DNA of 64,000 nucleotides from UBA5429 sp942493315 (GTDB lineage: Bacteria; Bacteroidota; Bacteroidia; Bacteroidales; WCHB1-69). The stretch is taken from assembly GCA_942493315.1 (NCBI GenBank), contig OW818690.1, forward strand, positions 682,001 to 746,000, in the 5' to 3' direction. This document shows, piece by piece, positions 9,151-17,463 of this stretch. The notes below the pieces were generated by a model. It searched no databases. It was not told where the DNA came from and worked only from the letters and a program-made list of their open reading frames with translations. Position 1 is the stretch's first letter; each line of letters opens with the position of its first letter. A program made the translations under genes and the position numbers.

Positions 9151-9624
9151 GTGAAAATAAAACTATTATATATTGGGAAAGAGGATGCTGAGTTGTTTCA
9201 ACAAGGTATTGACTTTTATACTAAAAAAATTCAATTTTACAATCCTTTCGAAACGGTAGTGATCCCATATCTCAAAAATACCAAATCATTATCCATGCTT
9301 GAACAAAAAAAAAAGGAAGGAGAGTTCATTTTAAAAAAAATAGAATCCTCTGATTTTGTAATTCTGCTGGATGAAAATGGAAAAGTAAAATCTTCAGTCG
9401 AATTTTCAAATTTAATTCAACAATCCTTAAACCAAGGACACAAAACAGTGGTGTTTGTTATTGGGGGAGCTTATGGATTTTCTGATGAAGTTTACAAAAG
9501 GTCAAATCTAAAGCTTTCTTTATCAAAAATGACCTTTCCCCACCTGATGACCAGACTCATTTTTGTAGAACAACTATACAGAAGTTTCACTATTTTAAAA
9601 AATGAACCCTATCATCATCAATGA
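9151..9624 (+). CDS. rlmH: 23S rRNA (pseudouridine-1915-N3)-methyltransferase RlmH
   Basis: RlmH is a SPOUT-class methyltransferase that methylates pseudouridine 1915 in helix 69 of 23S rRNA, using SAM. The 157-residue protein has the family's FVIGGAYGF knot motif and the C-terminal LSLSKMTFPHLMTRLIFVEQ and EQLYRSFTILKNEPYHH blocks, which hold the substrate-contacting residues. The start codon is GTG (9151), directly before KIKLLYIGK, the canonical N-terminus. Full length. Confidence 0.97.
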   Translation: MKIKLLYIGKEDAELFQQGIDFYTKKIQFYNPFETVVIPYLKNTKSLSMLEQKKKEGEFILKKIESSDFVILLDENGKVKSSVEFSNLIQQSLNQGHKTVVFVIGGAYGFSDEVYKRSNLKLSLSKMTFPHLMTRLIFVEQLYRSFTILKNEPYHHQ

Positions 9625-9691
9625 AATACGTTAATAATATATAAAATATTTAGAAAATTTTAAAATGGTCAAATTGTTACGTTTTTTTTCA

Positions 9692-9699
9692 TATTTTTG
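9692..9699 (+). promoter_or_regulatory. Promoter -7 box for the C10 protease
   Basis: TATTTTTG matches TAnnTTTG and lies 39 bp before the protease start codon. The 114-bp gap after rlmH is otherwise AT-rich and featureless. Confidence 0.6.
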
Positions 9700-9738
9700 T
9701 AAACTTAAATAAGAAATTATAAACAAATAAATACCATT

Positions 9739-11988
9739 ATGAAAAAATCTATTCTTTCATTCATTTTGTTAACAATAATGGCATTTGGTTTCAGTGCCAA
9801 TATTGTTCCTGTTGAAAAAGCACAGTTAGTATCTAAAAACTTTGTTACTGAGTTAACAGGTCGTAATGAATTTTCCACATCTGACTTTGTTTTGGTTTAT
9901 ACTGAAGTTGATGAAAACGGAGATCCTGTTTTTTATTGCTTCCAATTCAAAACACAAGGTTTTGTTATGATATCTGCAACAGAATCTGCTCAACCCATTT
10001 TGTCGTTCTCTTTTGAAAACAATTTCGATCCTAATGGATCAAAAAATTATTTCATGTTGAAATATCGTGATGAAATTTCAATGATTAGAAAAAATAGTTC
10101 CTTATCTAAAGGATACGCTTCTGATTGGGCACATTACAGTGCTGAAAATTTTATTCCAAATGCTTCTAAAGATGGTGCAGGTATTGAACCATTAACAACA
10201 ACAGCTTGGAGTCAGGAAAAATATTACAATTCCTATTGCCCTTTTGACTCAAGACCTAGTACAACAGTAACTCCACAAGCTCGTGATTTTAGAGCACTTA
10301 ATGGTTGTGTTGCAGTGAGTTTGACTAATCTTTTATATTTCCATAGATGGCCTACTAAAGGTAGTAATGGGGTTTCTTATATCCCTGTTGATTATGATGT
10401 TGAACCACCTTACTCCTACCCTCGCCAAACTGTTAACTTCGGCCAAACAAACTACAACTATAATGTAATGTATGAAGGTAAACTTGGTGATATTAATGAT
10501 TATATAAATGAATTAGCAAAAACATTCTATCATACCGGCGTTTCTGCTTACATGTCTTATGGAAATAATGGTTCAGGATCCAATTCAATCAATGCTCTTG
10601 ATGCACTCAAAATGAACTGGAAAATGAATCAATATGCAGCTAATATCAGAAAAGAAGATATGACATCTGAAGTTTTTGTTGATTCTATCATTTCTCAATT
10701 GAATAGAAATCTTCCTGTTTATTTAGGAGGAACAATAAGTGGTGAAGATGGACACGCATTCATGATTGATGGTTATACCGTTTCCGGAACTAATAAATAT
10801 TTACATGCAAATTTTGGATGGGAAGGTTATAAAAATGGCTATTATGCATTCGGAAATATTGATGGTTATAATGCTGATGAAAATATCCTTATTAACGTAT
10901 TCCCAAATGTTGGTGATTCTATTCTAAAACCAGTTGTGAGCATTGATACTATTTCTGCAACTATTGGCACTATTTCTGATGGCTCAGGTTATGTTAAATA
11001 TCAACACAACTCAAACCGTCAATGGTTTTTCTCTACTCCGGGAGCAACTTCTTATAAATTTGATTTTTCAAAAATCAAAACTGAAGCTACAAATGATGTT
11101 ATTACAATTTATAACGGTCCAACTATAGCATCAGGTGTTAAAGCCCAATTCAGCGGTAACTACCTTATGAAAGGAACCAACGATGCTCAAGGTGTTTATC
11201 CAAGTAATTTTACAGGTACTGCACTTCCTGCTTCTATAACAGTTAACGCTTCTGCTGTTTTGGTTACTTTCACTTCTAATGAGTCTGTTAATGATTTTGG
11301 TTTCGTATTAAATTATGACGCAACATTAGCATCCAATACACAAACTTATGGTTCAGGTACAACATTTATTAATGGAGGTAATACTAATGGAATCATAACT
11401 GAAAAAAATGGAGTCGTTGCTGATGATGTTCCTTATGCTGCAAATAGAGAATGTTATTTTAATGGAAAAGGTTTTACTTTCTGTGATGGTTTTGCAATGG
11501 CTTTTACAAAATTTGATTTAGCTGAAGGTGACTATGTAGATATCTGGACTTATGAAAACAGTAATGTTGGTACTCTTCCTGAACTAGTTAAAAGATTTGA
11601 TATGAATAATAAACCTAATGGTGTTATTAGTCTTAATAAAGGTTATTTTATGGTAAGCTTTATTTCGGATAACTGGAAACAAGGTACAGGTTTTAAATTG
11701 GAATATTGGGCTATCGTTGGTGTTAATGATATTGCTGGTGTTCAAAATATCAATGTTTATCCAAATCCAACTTCCGGACAACTTAATGTTGCCATCACTT
11801 CTAATCTTAATGAGAATGTTACATTCCAAATTGTAGATATGATGGGAAGAACTATCTCTTCAGAATCTATCCCTGTTGATGGAAACTATACTTATAATAC
11901 TTCAGTTCGTGATCTTACTGCAGGAATTTATATGATCAATGTGATCTCTTCAAAAGGTAAATCAATTCACAAATTTGTTGTTGAATAA
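9739..11988 (+). CDS. Secreted C10-family cysteine protease with T9SS sorting domain
   Basis: A streptopain/interpain-type papain-fold protease exported by the Sec and type IX systems. The 749 residues comprise a signal peptide (1-20), a Spi/C10-type propeptide (about 22-110), and a catalytic domain (about 150-390). The catalytic domain has the nucleophile Cys near residue 190 (NGCVAVSLTNLL), catalytic His near 339 (GHAFMIDGY), and the usual FGWEGYKNGYY after it. Two beta-rich regions of CUB-like flavour follow (DVITIYNGP). The end is a Por/T9SS type A sorting domain (NVYPNPTSGQLNV to KSIHKFVVE). It is a single-gene unit with its own promoter and a strong terminator. Cys and His are both present, so it is probably active. 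Confidence 0.93.
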   Translation: MKKSILSFILLTIMAFGFSANIVPVEKAQLVSKNFVTELTGRNEFSTSDFVLVYTEVDENGDPVFYCFQFKTQGFVMISATESAQPILSFSFENNFDPNGSKNYFMLKYRDEISMIRKNSSLSKGYASDWAHYSAENFIPNASKDGAGIEPLTTTAWSQEKYYNSYCPFDSRPSTTVTPQARDFRALNGCVAVSLTNLLYFHRWPTKGSNGVSYIPVDYDVEPPYSYPRQTVNFGQTNYNYNVMYEGKLGDINDYINELAKTFYHTGVSAYMSYGNNGSGSNSINALDALKMNWKMNQYAANIRKEDMTSEVFVDSIISQLNRNLPVYLGGTISGEDGHAFMIDGYTVSGTNKYLHANFGWEGYKNGYYAFGNIDGYNADENILINVFPNVGDSILKPVVSIDTISATIGTISDGSGYVKYQHNSNRQWFFSTPGATSYKFDFSKIKTEATNDVITIYNGPTIASGVKAQFSGNYLMKGTNDAQGVYPSNFTGTALPASITVNASAVLVTFTSNESVNDFGFVLNYDATLASNTQTYGSGTTFINGGNTNGIITEKNGVVADDVPYAANRECYFNGKGFTFCDGFAMAFTKFDLAEGDYVDIWTYENSNVGTLPELVKRFDMNNKPNGVISLNKGYFMVSFISDNWKQGTGFKLEYWAIVGVNDIAGVQNINVYPNPTSGQLNVAITSNLNENVTFQIVDMMGRTISSESIPVDGNYTYNTSVRDLTAGIYMINVISSKGKSIHKFVVE

Positions 11989-12006
11989 TTTTCCTTTCTA
12001 CTAATA

Positions 12007-12038
12007 CAAAAAAGGCGGTTTTTCCGCCTTTTTTTGTT
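12007..12038 (+). terminator. Rho-independent terminator of the C10 protease gene
   Basis: A hairpin AAAGGCGG-TTTTT-CCGCCTTT followed by a T run, 20 bp past the protease stop codon. It insulates the protease from rfbB. Confidence 0.9.
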
Positions 12039-12054
12039 TTATCTAAAATATATT

Positions 12055-12062
12055 GTATCTTT
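12055..12062 (+). promoter_or_regulatory. Promoter -7 box for rfbB
   Basis: TATCTTTG is an exact TAnnTTTG match, 30 bp before the rfbB start codon and just after the terminator. Confidence 0.65.
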
Positions 12063-12092
12063 GTCCGTTCCATTTCAAAAAAATTTAAAACT

Positions 12093-13136
12093 ATGAAGAA
12101 AATATTGATAACAGGTGGTGCCGGTTTTATTGGATCACACGTTGTTAGACTTTTTGTTACAAAATATCCTCACTATGAAATTTTTAATCTGGATAAACTA
12201 ACCTACGCCGGAAATCTTGAAAATCTAAAAGATATTGAAACCTTTCCCAACTACCATTTTATTCAAGCAGATATTGTTGATGGAGACACTATTTTAAACC
12301 TCTTTAAAAAGCATCAATTTGATGGAGTGATCCATTTAGCAGCAGAATCACACGTTGACAGATCTATTGAAAATCCTTTGGAATTTATTTATACCAATGT
12401 TGTTGGTACCGTTAATCTTTTAAATGCTGCTAAAGTAATCTGGAAAGAGGATTTTACCGATAAAAAATTCTATCATATCTCTACCGATGAAGTGTATGGA
12501 TCCCTTTCAGATTCAGGTTCCTTTACAGAAAAGACATCTTATGATCCTCATAGTCCTTACTCTGCTTCTAAAGCATCTTCAGATCACTTTGTGAGAGCTT
12601 ACCACGATACGTATAAACTCCCTACTGTGATCTCCAATTGCTCTAATAATTATGGCCCAAACCAATTTCCTGAAAAACTGATTCCCCTTTTTATTCACAA
12701 TATTAAAAACAATATTCCCCTTCCCGTTTATGGTAAAGGAATCAATGTTCGGGATTGGTTATATGTGGAAGACCATGCCTTAGCTATTGATCTTATCTTT
12801 CATAAAGCTGATATTGGAAAAACTTATAATATTGGAGGCAATAACGAATGGAAAAACATCGACCTCATCAAACAATTGATCCAAATTATGGATTGTAAAT
12901 TGGGTAGAGCAGAAGGTACGTCACTTTCATTAATTACTTATGTAACAGATAGAGCCGGTCACGATTTACGCTACGCCATTGACGCTTCCAAATTGAAAAA
13001 TGAATTAGGATGGGTGCCAACAGTGGTCTTTACCGAAGGTTTTGAAAAAACAGTGGATTGGTATCTGAATAATGATGAGTGGCTCCAATCGATTGTTTCC
13101 GGAACCTATAAAAACTATATACCTAAAAAAGCATGA
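12093..13136 (+). CDS. rfbB: dTDP-glucose 4,6-dehydratase
   Basis: This converts dTDP-D-glucose to dTDP-4-keto-6-deoxy-D-glucose, the second step toward dTDP-rhamnose and other deoxysugars. It is an extended SDR protein of 347 residues. The NAD-binding GGAGFIGSHVVR is at the N-terminus, the catalytic STDEVYG at ~130 carries the T-D-E dehydratase triad, and YSASKASSDHFVRAY at ~155 carries Tyr and Lys. The C-terminal NNYGPNQFPEKLIPLF and RDWLYVEDH are typical of RfbB. No rfbA/C/D neighbours are in the window. The stop codon overlaps the start of the next gene (ATGA). Confidence 0.96.
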   Translation: MKKILITGGAGFIGSHVVRLFVTKYPHYEIFNLDKLTYAGNLENLKDIETFPNYHFIQADIVDGDTILNLFKKHQFDGVIHLAAESHVDRSIENPLEFIYTNVVGTVNLLNAAKVIWKEDFTDKKFYHISTDEVYGSLSDSGSFTEKTSYDPHSPYSASKASSDHFVRAYHDTYKLPTVISNCSNNYGPNQFPEKLIPLFIHNIKNNIPLPVYGKGINVRDWLYVEDHALAIDLIFHKADIGKTYNIGGNNEWKNIDLIKQLIQIMDCKLGRAEGTSLSLITYVTDRAGHDLRYAIDASKLKNELGWVPTVVFTEGFEKTVDWYLNNDEWLQSIVSGTYKNYIPKKA

Positions 13137-14053
13137 TCCGTTTTATAACCGGTAATCAGATTGACAAACAAAAATGGGATGCGCTTATTTTGAAATCCCA
13201 ATTTCCAACTATTTTTGCCAGTTACGACTTTCTATCTTTTTCTTCCCATAAATGGGGCGCGTTGATAGAAGATGATTATAAAACTGTTTTACCTTTACCC
13301 TATCATAAAAAATGGGGAATCTCCTACATTTATACACCCCCATTTATTTCGAGATTAGGGATTTTTTCAGAAAAGCCGATTGAGAAATCTAAAATAAACG
13401 ATTTTTTTAATGCCATCCCGAAGCAGTTCAAATTGGTAGAACTGATTTTTAATCCCACAAACCAACTTGAAAATCCGATTTATCACACCTCTTTTAGCTT
13501 AAAACTGGATCAACTTTATTTAGATATTCAAAAAAAGTATTCTGAAAATACCAAACGAAATATTAAAACTGCTTTAAAACATCAAATGCAAATCTCCCAT
13601 GATCTATCCCTTGATTCCATCATCCAATTGTTTCAGGAAAATAGAGGCCAAAAAATAAAAAACAGGATTCCTGAACACCATTATCAAGTGCTCCGACAAT
13701 TGGTAAACCATGCTGAAAATGAGGGAAAAATAGAATACTATGGCGTTCAGGATCAGAATTTAAATGTATTGGCAGGTGCTGTTTTTTTGGTAGATGTTGA
13801 TCGGATTTGGTTTTGGTTTTCCGGTAGAAATAATCATTTTTCAGAAAAAAGAGCGATGTTTTATCTGATAGATCAGTTTATTCAACACCACTGCAATTCC
13901 TCATACCTTTTAGATTTTAATGGCTCCAATAATCCTGATATTGCCCGATTTTACGCTGGATTTGGGGCTCAATCATATAGTTGCCCTTTTTTAGTAAAAA
14001 AAGATCTTTTTACAAATTTTTTCATAAAATGGTACAAAAAGTGGAAAAAATAG
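13133..14053 (+). CDS. GNAT/FemAB-like acyl or aminoacyl transferase
   Basis: A 306-residue protein with the double-GNAT architecture of the Acetyltransf_6/FemAB group. The C-terminal half has a core acceptor-binding region (YYGVQDQNLNVLAGAVFLVD) and the conserved tail DFNGSNNPDIARFYAGFGA, which is diagnostic for this group in Bacteroidota. The substrate is unknown; relatives transfer amino acids to peptidoglycan precursors or acetyl groups to sugars. Four-base overlap with rfbB suggests translational coupling and hints at a surface-sugar role, but that is inference only. Confidence 0.72.
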   Translation: MIRFITGNQIDKQKWDALILKSQFPTIFASYDFLSFSSHKWGALIEDDYKTVLPLPYHKKWGISYIYTPPFISRLGIFSEKPIEKSKINDFFNAIPKQFKLVELIFNPTNQLENPIYHTSFSLKLDQLYLDIQKKYSENTKRNIKTALKHQMQISHDLSLDSIIQLFQENRGQKIKNRIPEHHYQVLRQLVNHAENEGKIEYYGVQDQNLNVLAGAVFLVDVDRIWFWFSGRNNHFSEKRAMFYLIDQFIQHHCNSSYLLDFNGSNNPDIARFYAGFGAQSYSCPFLVKKDLFTNFFIKWYKKWKK

Positions 14054-14078
14054 TACTTTTACACCAAAATTGTTCAAT

Positions 14079-14741
14079 ATGATACCCGTAATCAATTTAG
14101 GCTCGACAAATTCCCTCTTTAATCAGTTTATATCTGAAATCAGAAATGTTGACATACAAAAAGATAGTATGAGATTTCGGAGAAATATGGAAAGATTAGG
14201 AGAAATATTTGCTTATGAAATAAGCAAAAAAATGACATATACAAAAAAAGCGATCACAACCCCATTGGGAGAAATACCCATTCCGCTTTTAAATCAACAA
14301 CCTGTAATTGCCACCATTCTTCGAGCCGGATTGCCTTTACATCAAGGGTTTTTGAACTATTTTGATCAGGCAGAAAATGCATTTGTTTCTGCTTACCGTA
14401 AACACCATCGAGATGGAACTTTTGAAATTCAATTGGATTATATGTCCTCTCCTATCATAAAAAATAAAACATTGATCATTACGGATCCTATGTTAGCCAC
14501 CGGAAAATCGATGTTAATTGTCTATAAAGAGTTGATTTCCGGAGGGGCACCCAAACACACCCATATTGTAAGCACTATTGCCAGTACACAAGGGATTGAG
14601 TATTTACAAAAACACTTACCTTTAACCAAATGTACGATTTGGGTAGGCGCCATAGACGATGAACTCACAGCACAATCCTACATTGTTCCCGGTTTAGGAG
14701 ATGCCGGTGATTTGGCTTACGGGAATAAGACGCAGGAATAA
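14079..14741 (+). CDS. upp: Uracil phosphoribosyltransferase
   Basis: This pyrimidine-salvage enzyme makes UMP from uracil and PRPP. The 220-residue protein has the UPRT signatures ATILRAGLPLHQGF, ITDPMLATGKSM (PRPP loop, with D-P-M-L-A-T-G) and the C-terminal uracil-binding GLGDAGDLAYG. I take the ATG at 14079 (MIPVINLGS) as start; a slightly longer frame begins with TTG and adds only three residues. A weak TACTTTTA box lies at about 14055-14062. Confidence 0.95.
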   Translation: MIPVINLGSTNSLFNQFISEIRNVDIQKDSMRFRRNMERLGEIFAYEISKKMTYTKKAITTPLGEIPIPLLNQQPVIATILRAGLPLHQGFLNYFDQAENAFVSAYRKHHRDGTFEIQLDYMSSPIIKNKTLIITDPMLATGKSMLIVYKELISGGAPKHTHIVSTIASTQGIEYLQKHLPLTKCTIWVGAIDDELTAQSYIVPGLGDAGDLAYGNKTQE

Positions 14742-14868
14742 GGACGAAGGACGAAGGACAAAAGACTGGGGACAAGGGAATGGAGGAATGAAAAATGAAT
14801 AATGAATTCGTTTATAATTCGTGAATTTGTGGCATTTTTAAATAGTTGAAAATTTAATAAAACACCTA
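14742..14868. repeat. Mosaic of short reiterated words
   Basis: Gene-free DNA made of near-repeats: GGACGAAGGACGAAGGAC, then GAATGAAAAATGAATAATGA, then AATTCGTGAATTTGTGGCAT. The same words in similar order recur at 52331-52420 and 52725-52790. No coding potential or hairpin is seen. Confidence 0.6.
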
Positions 14869-16143
14869 ATGAGAAATAAAAATACATATCGTTTAATGGG
14901 GATCTCGATGATACTGGTTTTTCATTTTTTAAATTCAATAAAGGCTCAAGTTCCAACTAAGCTTCAGCAAATGGTTGAAAAAAACGAGAAAATACAGTCT
15001 GGTTATGTTAAATTAAAATGTGTTTATAAAACTGATAACGACACAACTGATTCTCATACAGAAACAGGCTATTTTATATATACACCCAATGATTACAAAT
15101 ATTTTGTAATTCAGGAAAACCCTGATCATACATACTTGTATTGTAAATCAGGAACGATGCTTTTAATGAACTTTAATAAAAAAGATTATATTAAGTATCG
15201 TATTTTTGAAGAGGATTTTGATCCAAAAACATGTCCATTTTCAAGTTTGGCATATATTAAATTAACTACAAACTCTATTGAAATGTGGCAAAATTGCTCA
15301 ATTTTTGAAATTTCACCAAAAATAAACAATAAAAATATTAGATATAAAATTTTAACACCCGATAATGAAATGTTGACTGATCAAATTTCAGAATGGGAAT
15401 TTGATAGTAATTCATTTTATTGGGTTCAACAAGAATATTCTTTAATTTTTGAAAAGATTGAAAAAGGATATGGAAATATTGAAATATTAGATTTTCAATT
15501 TTATGATTATATCAACCCTTCTATTTTAGATACGATTACGTTTAGAATGGATGATCTTAGAGTCAAATACAACAATCAGGAATTACGAACACAAGAAATA
15601 AAAGATTCTCTATTAAGAGAAACTACTTGTGATTCAATTATTCAAATAGTTACATCAAAAGAAACCAAAGGGATAGATAACAAATCCAATTTACCAATAA
15701 AAGATTCATTAAAATATATGCCTTCATGGAAATTTCCACTTTTAACAGGCGACACGCTGTACTCAGATAGTATTCAATCTTCATATTTGTTTTTGGATCT
15801 TTGGTATGTAGGTTGTGCTCCATGTATTATGGCTATGAAAGAGTTAGGTGCAATAGATAGCCTATTCGACAAATCTTTAATAAAATTTGTCAGTTTAAAT
15901 GTGATCGATAAAGACACGGCAAAAATTAAAAAAATTATAAATACTTTTAATATAACATCAGAGATTATTTGCTCTTATGAATCCTCATTAGACACTATCT
16001 TATCCAAAGAGATGAGTGATTGTACCGGATATCCTCAATTATATTTGGTAGACATGAAAACCAAACAAATTATATGGAGCTCTTGCGGTTTTTATAAGGG
16101 ATTCACCAAAGATATTGAGGCAATATTGAGGAAAGAAGAGTAA
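14869..16143 (+). CDS. Secreted thioredoxin-fold protein with LolA-like N-terminal half
   Basis: A 424-residue exported protein (signal peptide about 1-26, ending SIKA). The N-terminal half (about 30-250) looks like a LolA/outer-membrane-lipoprotein-sorting type beta fold (KIQSGYVKLKCVYKT, ETGYFIYTPNDYKYF). The C-terminal ~130 residues are a TlpA/ResA-like thioredoxin domain with LWYVGCAPCIMAMKELG (Cys-Ala-Pro-Cys near 316-319) and the cis-Pro loop TGYPQLYLVD. A thiol-disulfide role in the envelope is likely; the target is unknown. It lies ~650 bp upstream of a locus of cysteine-rich peptides, which are possible clients, but there is no operon link. Confidence 0.7.
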   Translation: MRNKNTYRLMGISMILVFHFLNSIKAQVPTKLQQMVEKNEKIQSGYVKLKCVYKTDNDTTDSHTETGYFIYTPNDYKYFVIQENPDHTYLYCKSGTMLLMNFNKKDYIKYRIFEEDFDPKTCPFSSLAYIKLTTNSIEMWQNCSIFEISPKINNKNIRYKILTPDNEMLTDQISEWEFDSNSFYWVQQEYSLIFEKIEKGYGNIEILDFQFYDYINPSILDTITFRMDDLRVKYNNQELRTQEIKDSLLRETTCDSIIQIVTSKETKGIDNKSNLPIKDSLKYMPSWKFPLLTGDTLYSDSIQSSYLFLDLWYVGCAPCIMAMKELGAIDSLFDKSLIKFVSLNVIDKDTAKIKKIINTFNITSEIICSYESSLDTILSKEMSDCTGYPQLYLVDMKTKQIIWSSCGFYKGFTKDIEAILRKEE

Positions 16144-16203
16144 AGCAATAGGAAAGTAACAATACTATTAAACTTTTAATCCCTAAAACCCTTAATCAAA
16201 AAT

Positions 16204-16247
16204 AATCTGTGAAAATCTGTTTAATCAGCGTCATCTGTGTTCTATTA
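16204..16247 (+). repeat. Dispersed repeat built on AATCTGTGAAAATCTGT
   Basis: AATCTGTGAAAATCTGTTTA followed by ATCAGCGTCATCTGTGTTCT recurs at 59964-59998 with a ~10-bp internal deletion. It contains CTGTGAAAAT/CTGTTTAAT near-repeats and no clear hairpin. Confidence 0.6.
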
Positions 16248-16441
16248 AAGGAAAAGGCGATTTTCTTCAAAATTCTTCCAAAACTGAACTTTGAAACTAA
16301 AAATTAAGATTAAAAAAATCAAAAAAAATATCTTAAAAAAAATTTAACTTTATTTTTCGATGCTAAAAATTGCACTTTTGAGCTATTTTACGACGCTCGT
16401 TTATATAAAGTGTTAAATATTCCTTAATAATAGTTAAAAAT

Positions 16442-16450
16442 GGGGGGGGG
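16442..16450 (+). repeat. Run of nine G upstream of the peptide-locus promoter
   Basis: Nine consecutive G in otherwise very AT-rich DNA, ending 33 bp before the -7 box. Such tracts are prone to slipped-strand changes in length, so promoter strength could vary from cell to cell. This is inferred from position only. Confidence 0.6.
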
Positions 16451-16483
16451 TAAAAAACATGTTTTTTGTATTTATTTTTTTTA

Positions 16484-16491
16484 TATGTTTG
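16484..16491 (+). promoter_or_regulatory. Promoter -7 box of the first leader/peptide unit
   Basis: TATGTTTG matches TAnnTTTG. Transcription would begin near 16498, about 55 bases before the conserved leader element. Confidence 0.6.
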
Positions 16492-16553
16492 CATCATAAA
16501 CATACTAAATAAATTACGAAATTTAATAAAAACAACTTATGATTCTTTTTCTC

Positions 16554-16692
16554 TGTAAAACCAATTTAAGCTGAATAGCCTCTGTCAAAAAGTGCTGCTG
16601 TTGACAGAAGGCGATAATCAGGTGCACCGCAGGGAATGGTATCAGTCCTCTAAAAACTCATTAACCAAACCCTGCTCCCGGCACCCAAGCAA
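16554..16692 (+). ncRNA. Candidate structured leader RNA, copy A
   Basis: The 139-nt element recurs at 17227-17362; the first 60 bases differ at one position. It contains a strong hairpin: GCC-T-CTGTCAA, a 12-base loop, TTGACAG-AA-GGC. A second helix pairs GGTGC..GCAGGG (about 16621-16635) with CCCTGC..GCACC (about 16670-16685). It sits between a promoter and a peptide gene 106 bases downstream. It may be a cis-acting leader (riboswitch-like or attenuator) or a processed small RNA; which of these is unknown. I did not recognise a known riboswitch class. Confidence 0.55.
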
Positions 16693-16798
16693 ATATGAAT
16701 ATTTAATTACATTATTCGTTGGCACAATATTGACTGCTAAAATAGTAAATTATTAGTTATAAAAATGCTTATTTAAATAATTTTAATAAAAATTCATC

Positions 16799-17053
16799 AT
16801 GAATAAAAAAATAACAAGTTTTCTTGCTCTAATATTAACATTTGTTGTATTATTTGTAGTTGGAGAGTCCGGTGGGAGTTCCAAAAAATCAAACTGTGTT
16901 TGTTTATATAATCCGAATTTGAATAATGGAGAATGTAAGGTAATTGTAAATAATCCTTTAAGAATTGGATACGAATGTGTGAGTACAAATGGATTCTTAA
17001 ACTGTTATAAAACACAATGTACTGGATCGACAAATCCTGATCCTCAACAATAA
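16799..17053 (+). CDS. Small secreted six-cysteine peptide A
   Basis: An 84-residue precursor: Met-Asn-Lys-Lys start, hydrophobic signal to about residue 21, then GESGGSSKK and a mature part with six Cys at 33, 35, 46, 60, 69 and 74. Its paralog at 17464 has the same intervals exactly (CxC-x10-C-x13-C-x8-C-x4-C) and shares IVN-NPLR-G..C and NG...CY.T.C. The even Cys count suggests three disulfides or a metal site. In size and the Gly-rich GESGG segment it recalls the NVEAL-type small peptides of Bacteroides, but the NVEAL motif is absent. Function unknown. Confidence 0.75.
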   Translation: MNKKITSFLALILTFVVLFVVGESGGSSKKSNCVCLYNPNLNNGECKVIVNNPLRIGYECVSTNGFLNCYKTQCTGSTNPDPQQ

Positions 17054-17177
17054 CGTATTTCATTAATTTGGAATATTCGTCATTAATTAAATTATAATAA
17101 CTTAATTAATAAAAGTATAAAATACATATGTTATATATATTATTTAACCTGTTAATAATTTCAAGTTAAAATTATTA

Positions 17178-17185
17178 TACTTTTT
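17178..17185 (+). promoter_or_regulatory. Possible promoter -7 box of the second unit
   Basis: TACTTTTT matches seven of the eight positions of TAnnTTTG (final G missing), about 42 bp before leader copy B. Weak call. Confidence 0.3.
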
Positions 17186-17226
17186 TAAACGAAATATCAA
17201 AATTGACAACAATGATAAGAGTATTA

Positions 17227-17362
17227 TGTAAAACCAATTTAAGCTGAATAGCCTCTGTCAAAAAATGCTGCTGTTGACAGAAGGCGAAAATCAATTGCAC
17301 AGCAGGGAATGTTTCAGTCCTCTAAAACTTATTAGCCAATCCCTTCTCCCGTATTCAAGCAA
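17227..17362 (+). ncRNA. Candidate structured leader RNA, copy B
   Basis: The second copy of the element at 16554, 136 nt. The main hairpin (GCC/GGC plus CTGTCAA/TTGACAG) is identical. The second helix is weaker here (GCAGGG against CCCTTC), with partial compensation in the outer pairs. The loop CTGCTG could pair with CAGCAG at about 17301-17306 as a pseudoknot. It lies 101 bases before peptide B. The leader is clearly better conserved between the two units than the peptide genes are. Confidence 0.55.
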
Positions 17363-17463
17363 GCATTCATTTATCTGCTCTGTGACTTAAAGTGAGTACA
17401 ATTTTTCTCATAAAAATAGATAGTTACTCACAAATCAATACAATATAACTTAAAAACAATCTT

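Larger units (their letters stand above)
16144..16553. other. Long AT-rich intergenic region before the peptide locus
   Basis: It contains a dispersed repeat (16204-16247), long A/T tracts, a run of nine G (16442-16450) and a promoter box (16484-16491). No coding sequence is apparent. Confidence 0.6.

Noticed and set aside
16797..17063. An 88-residue minus-strand frame opposite peptide A
   Set aside because: It is a shadow of the peptide gene; it has no signal, and the plus frame has a signal peptide and a paralog with matching cysteines.
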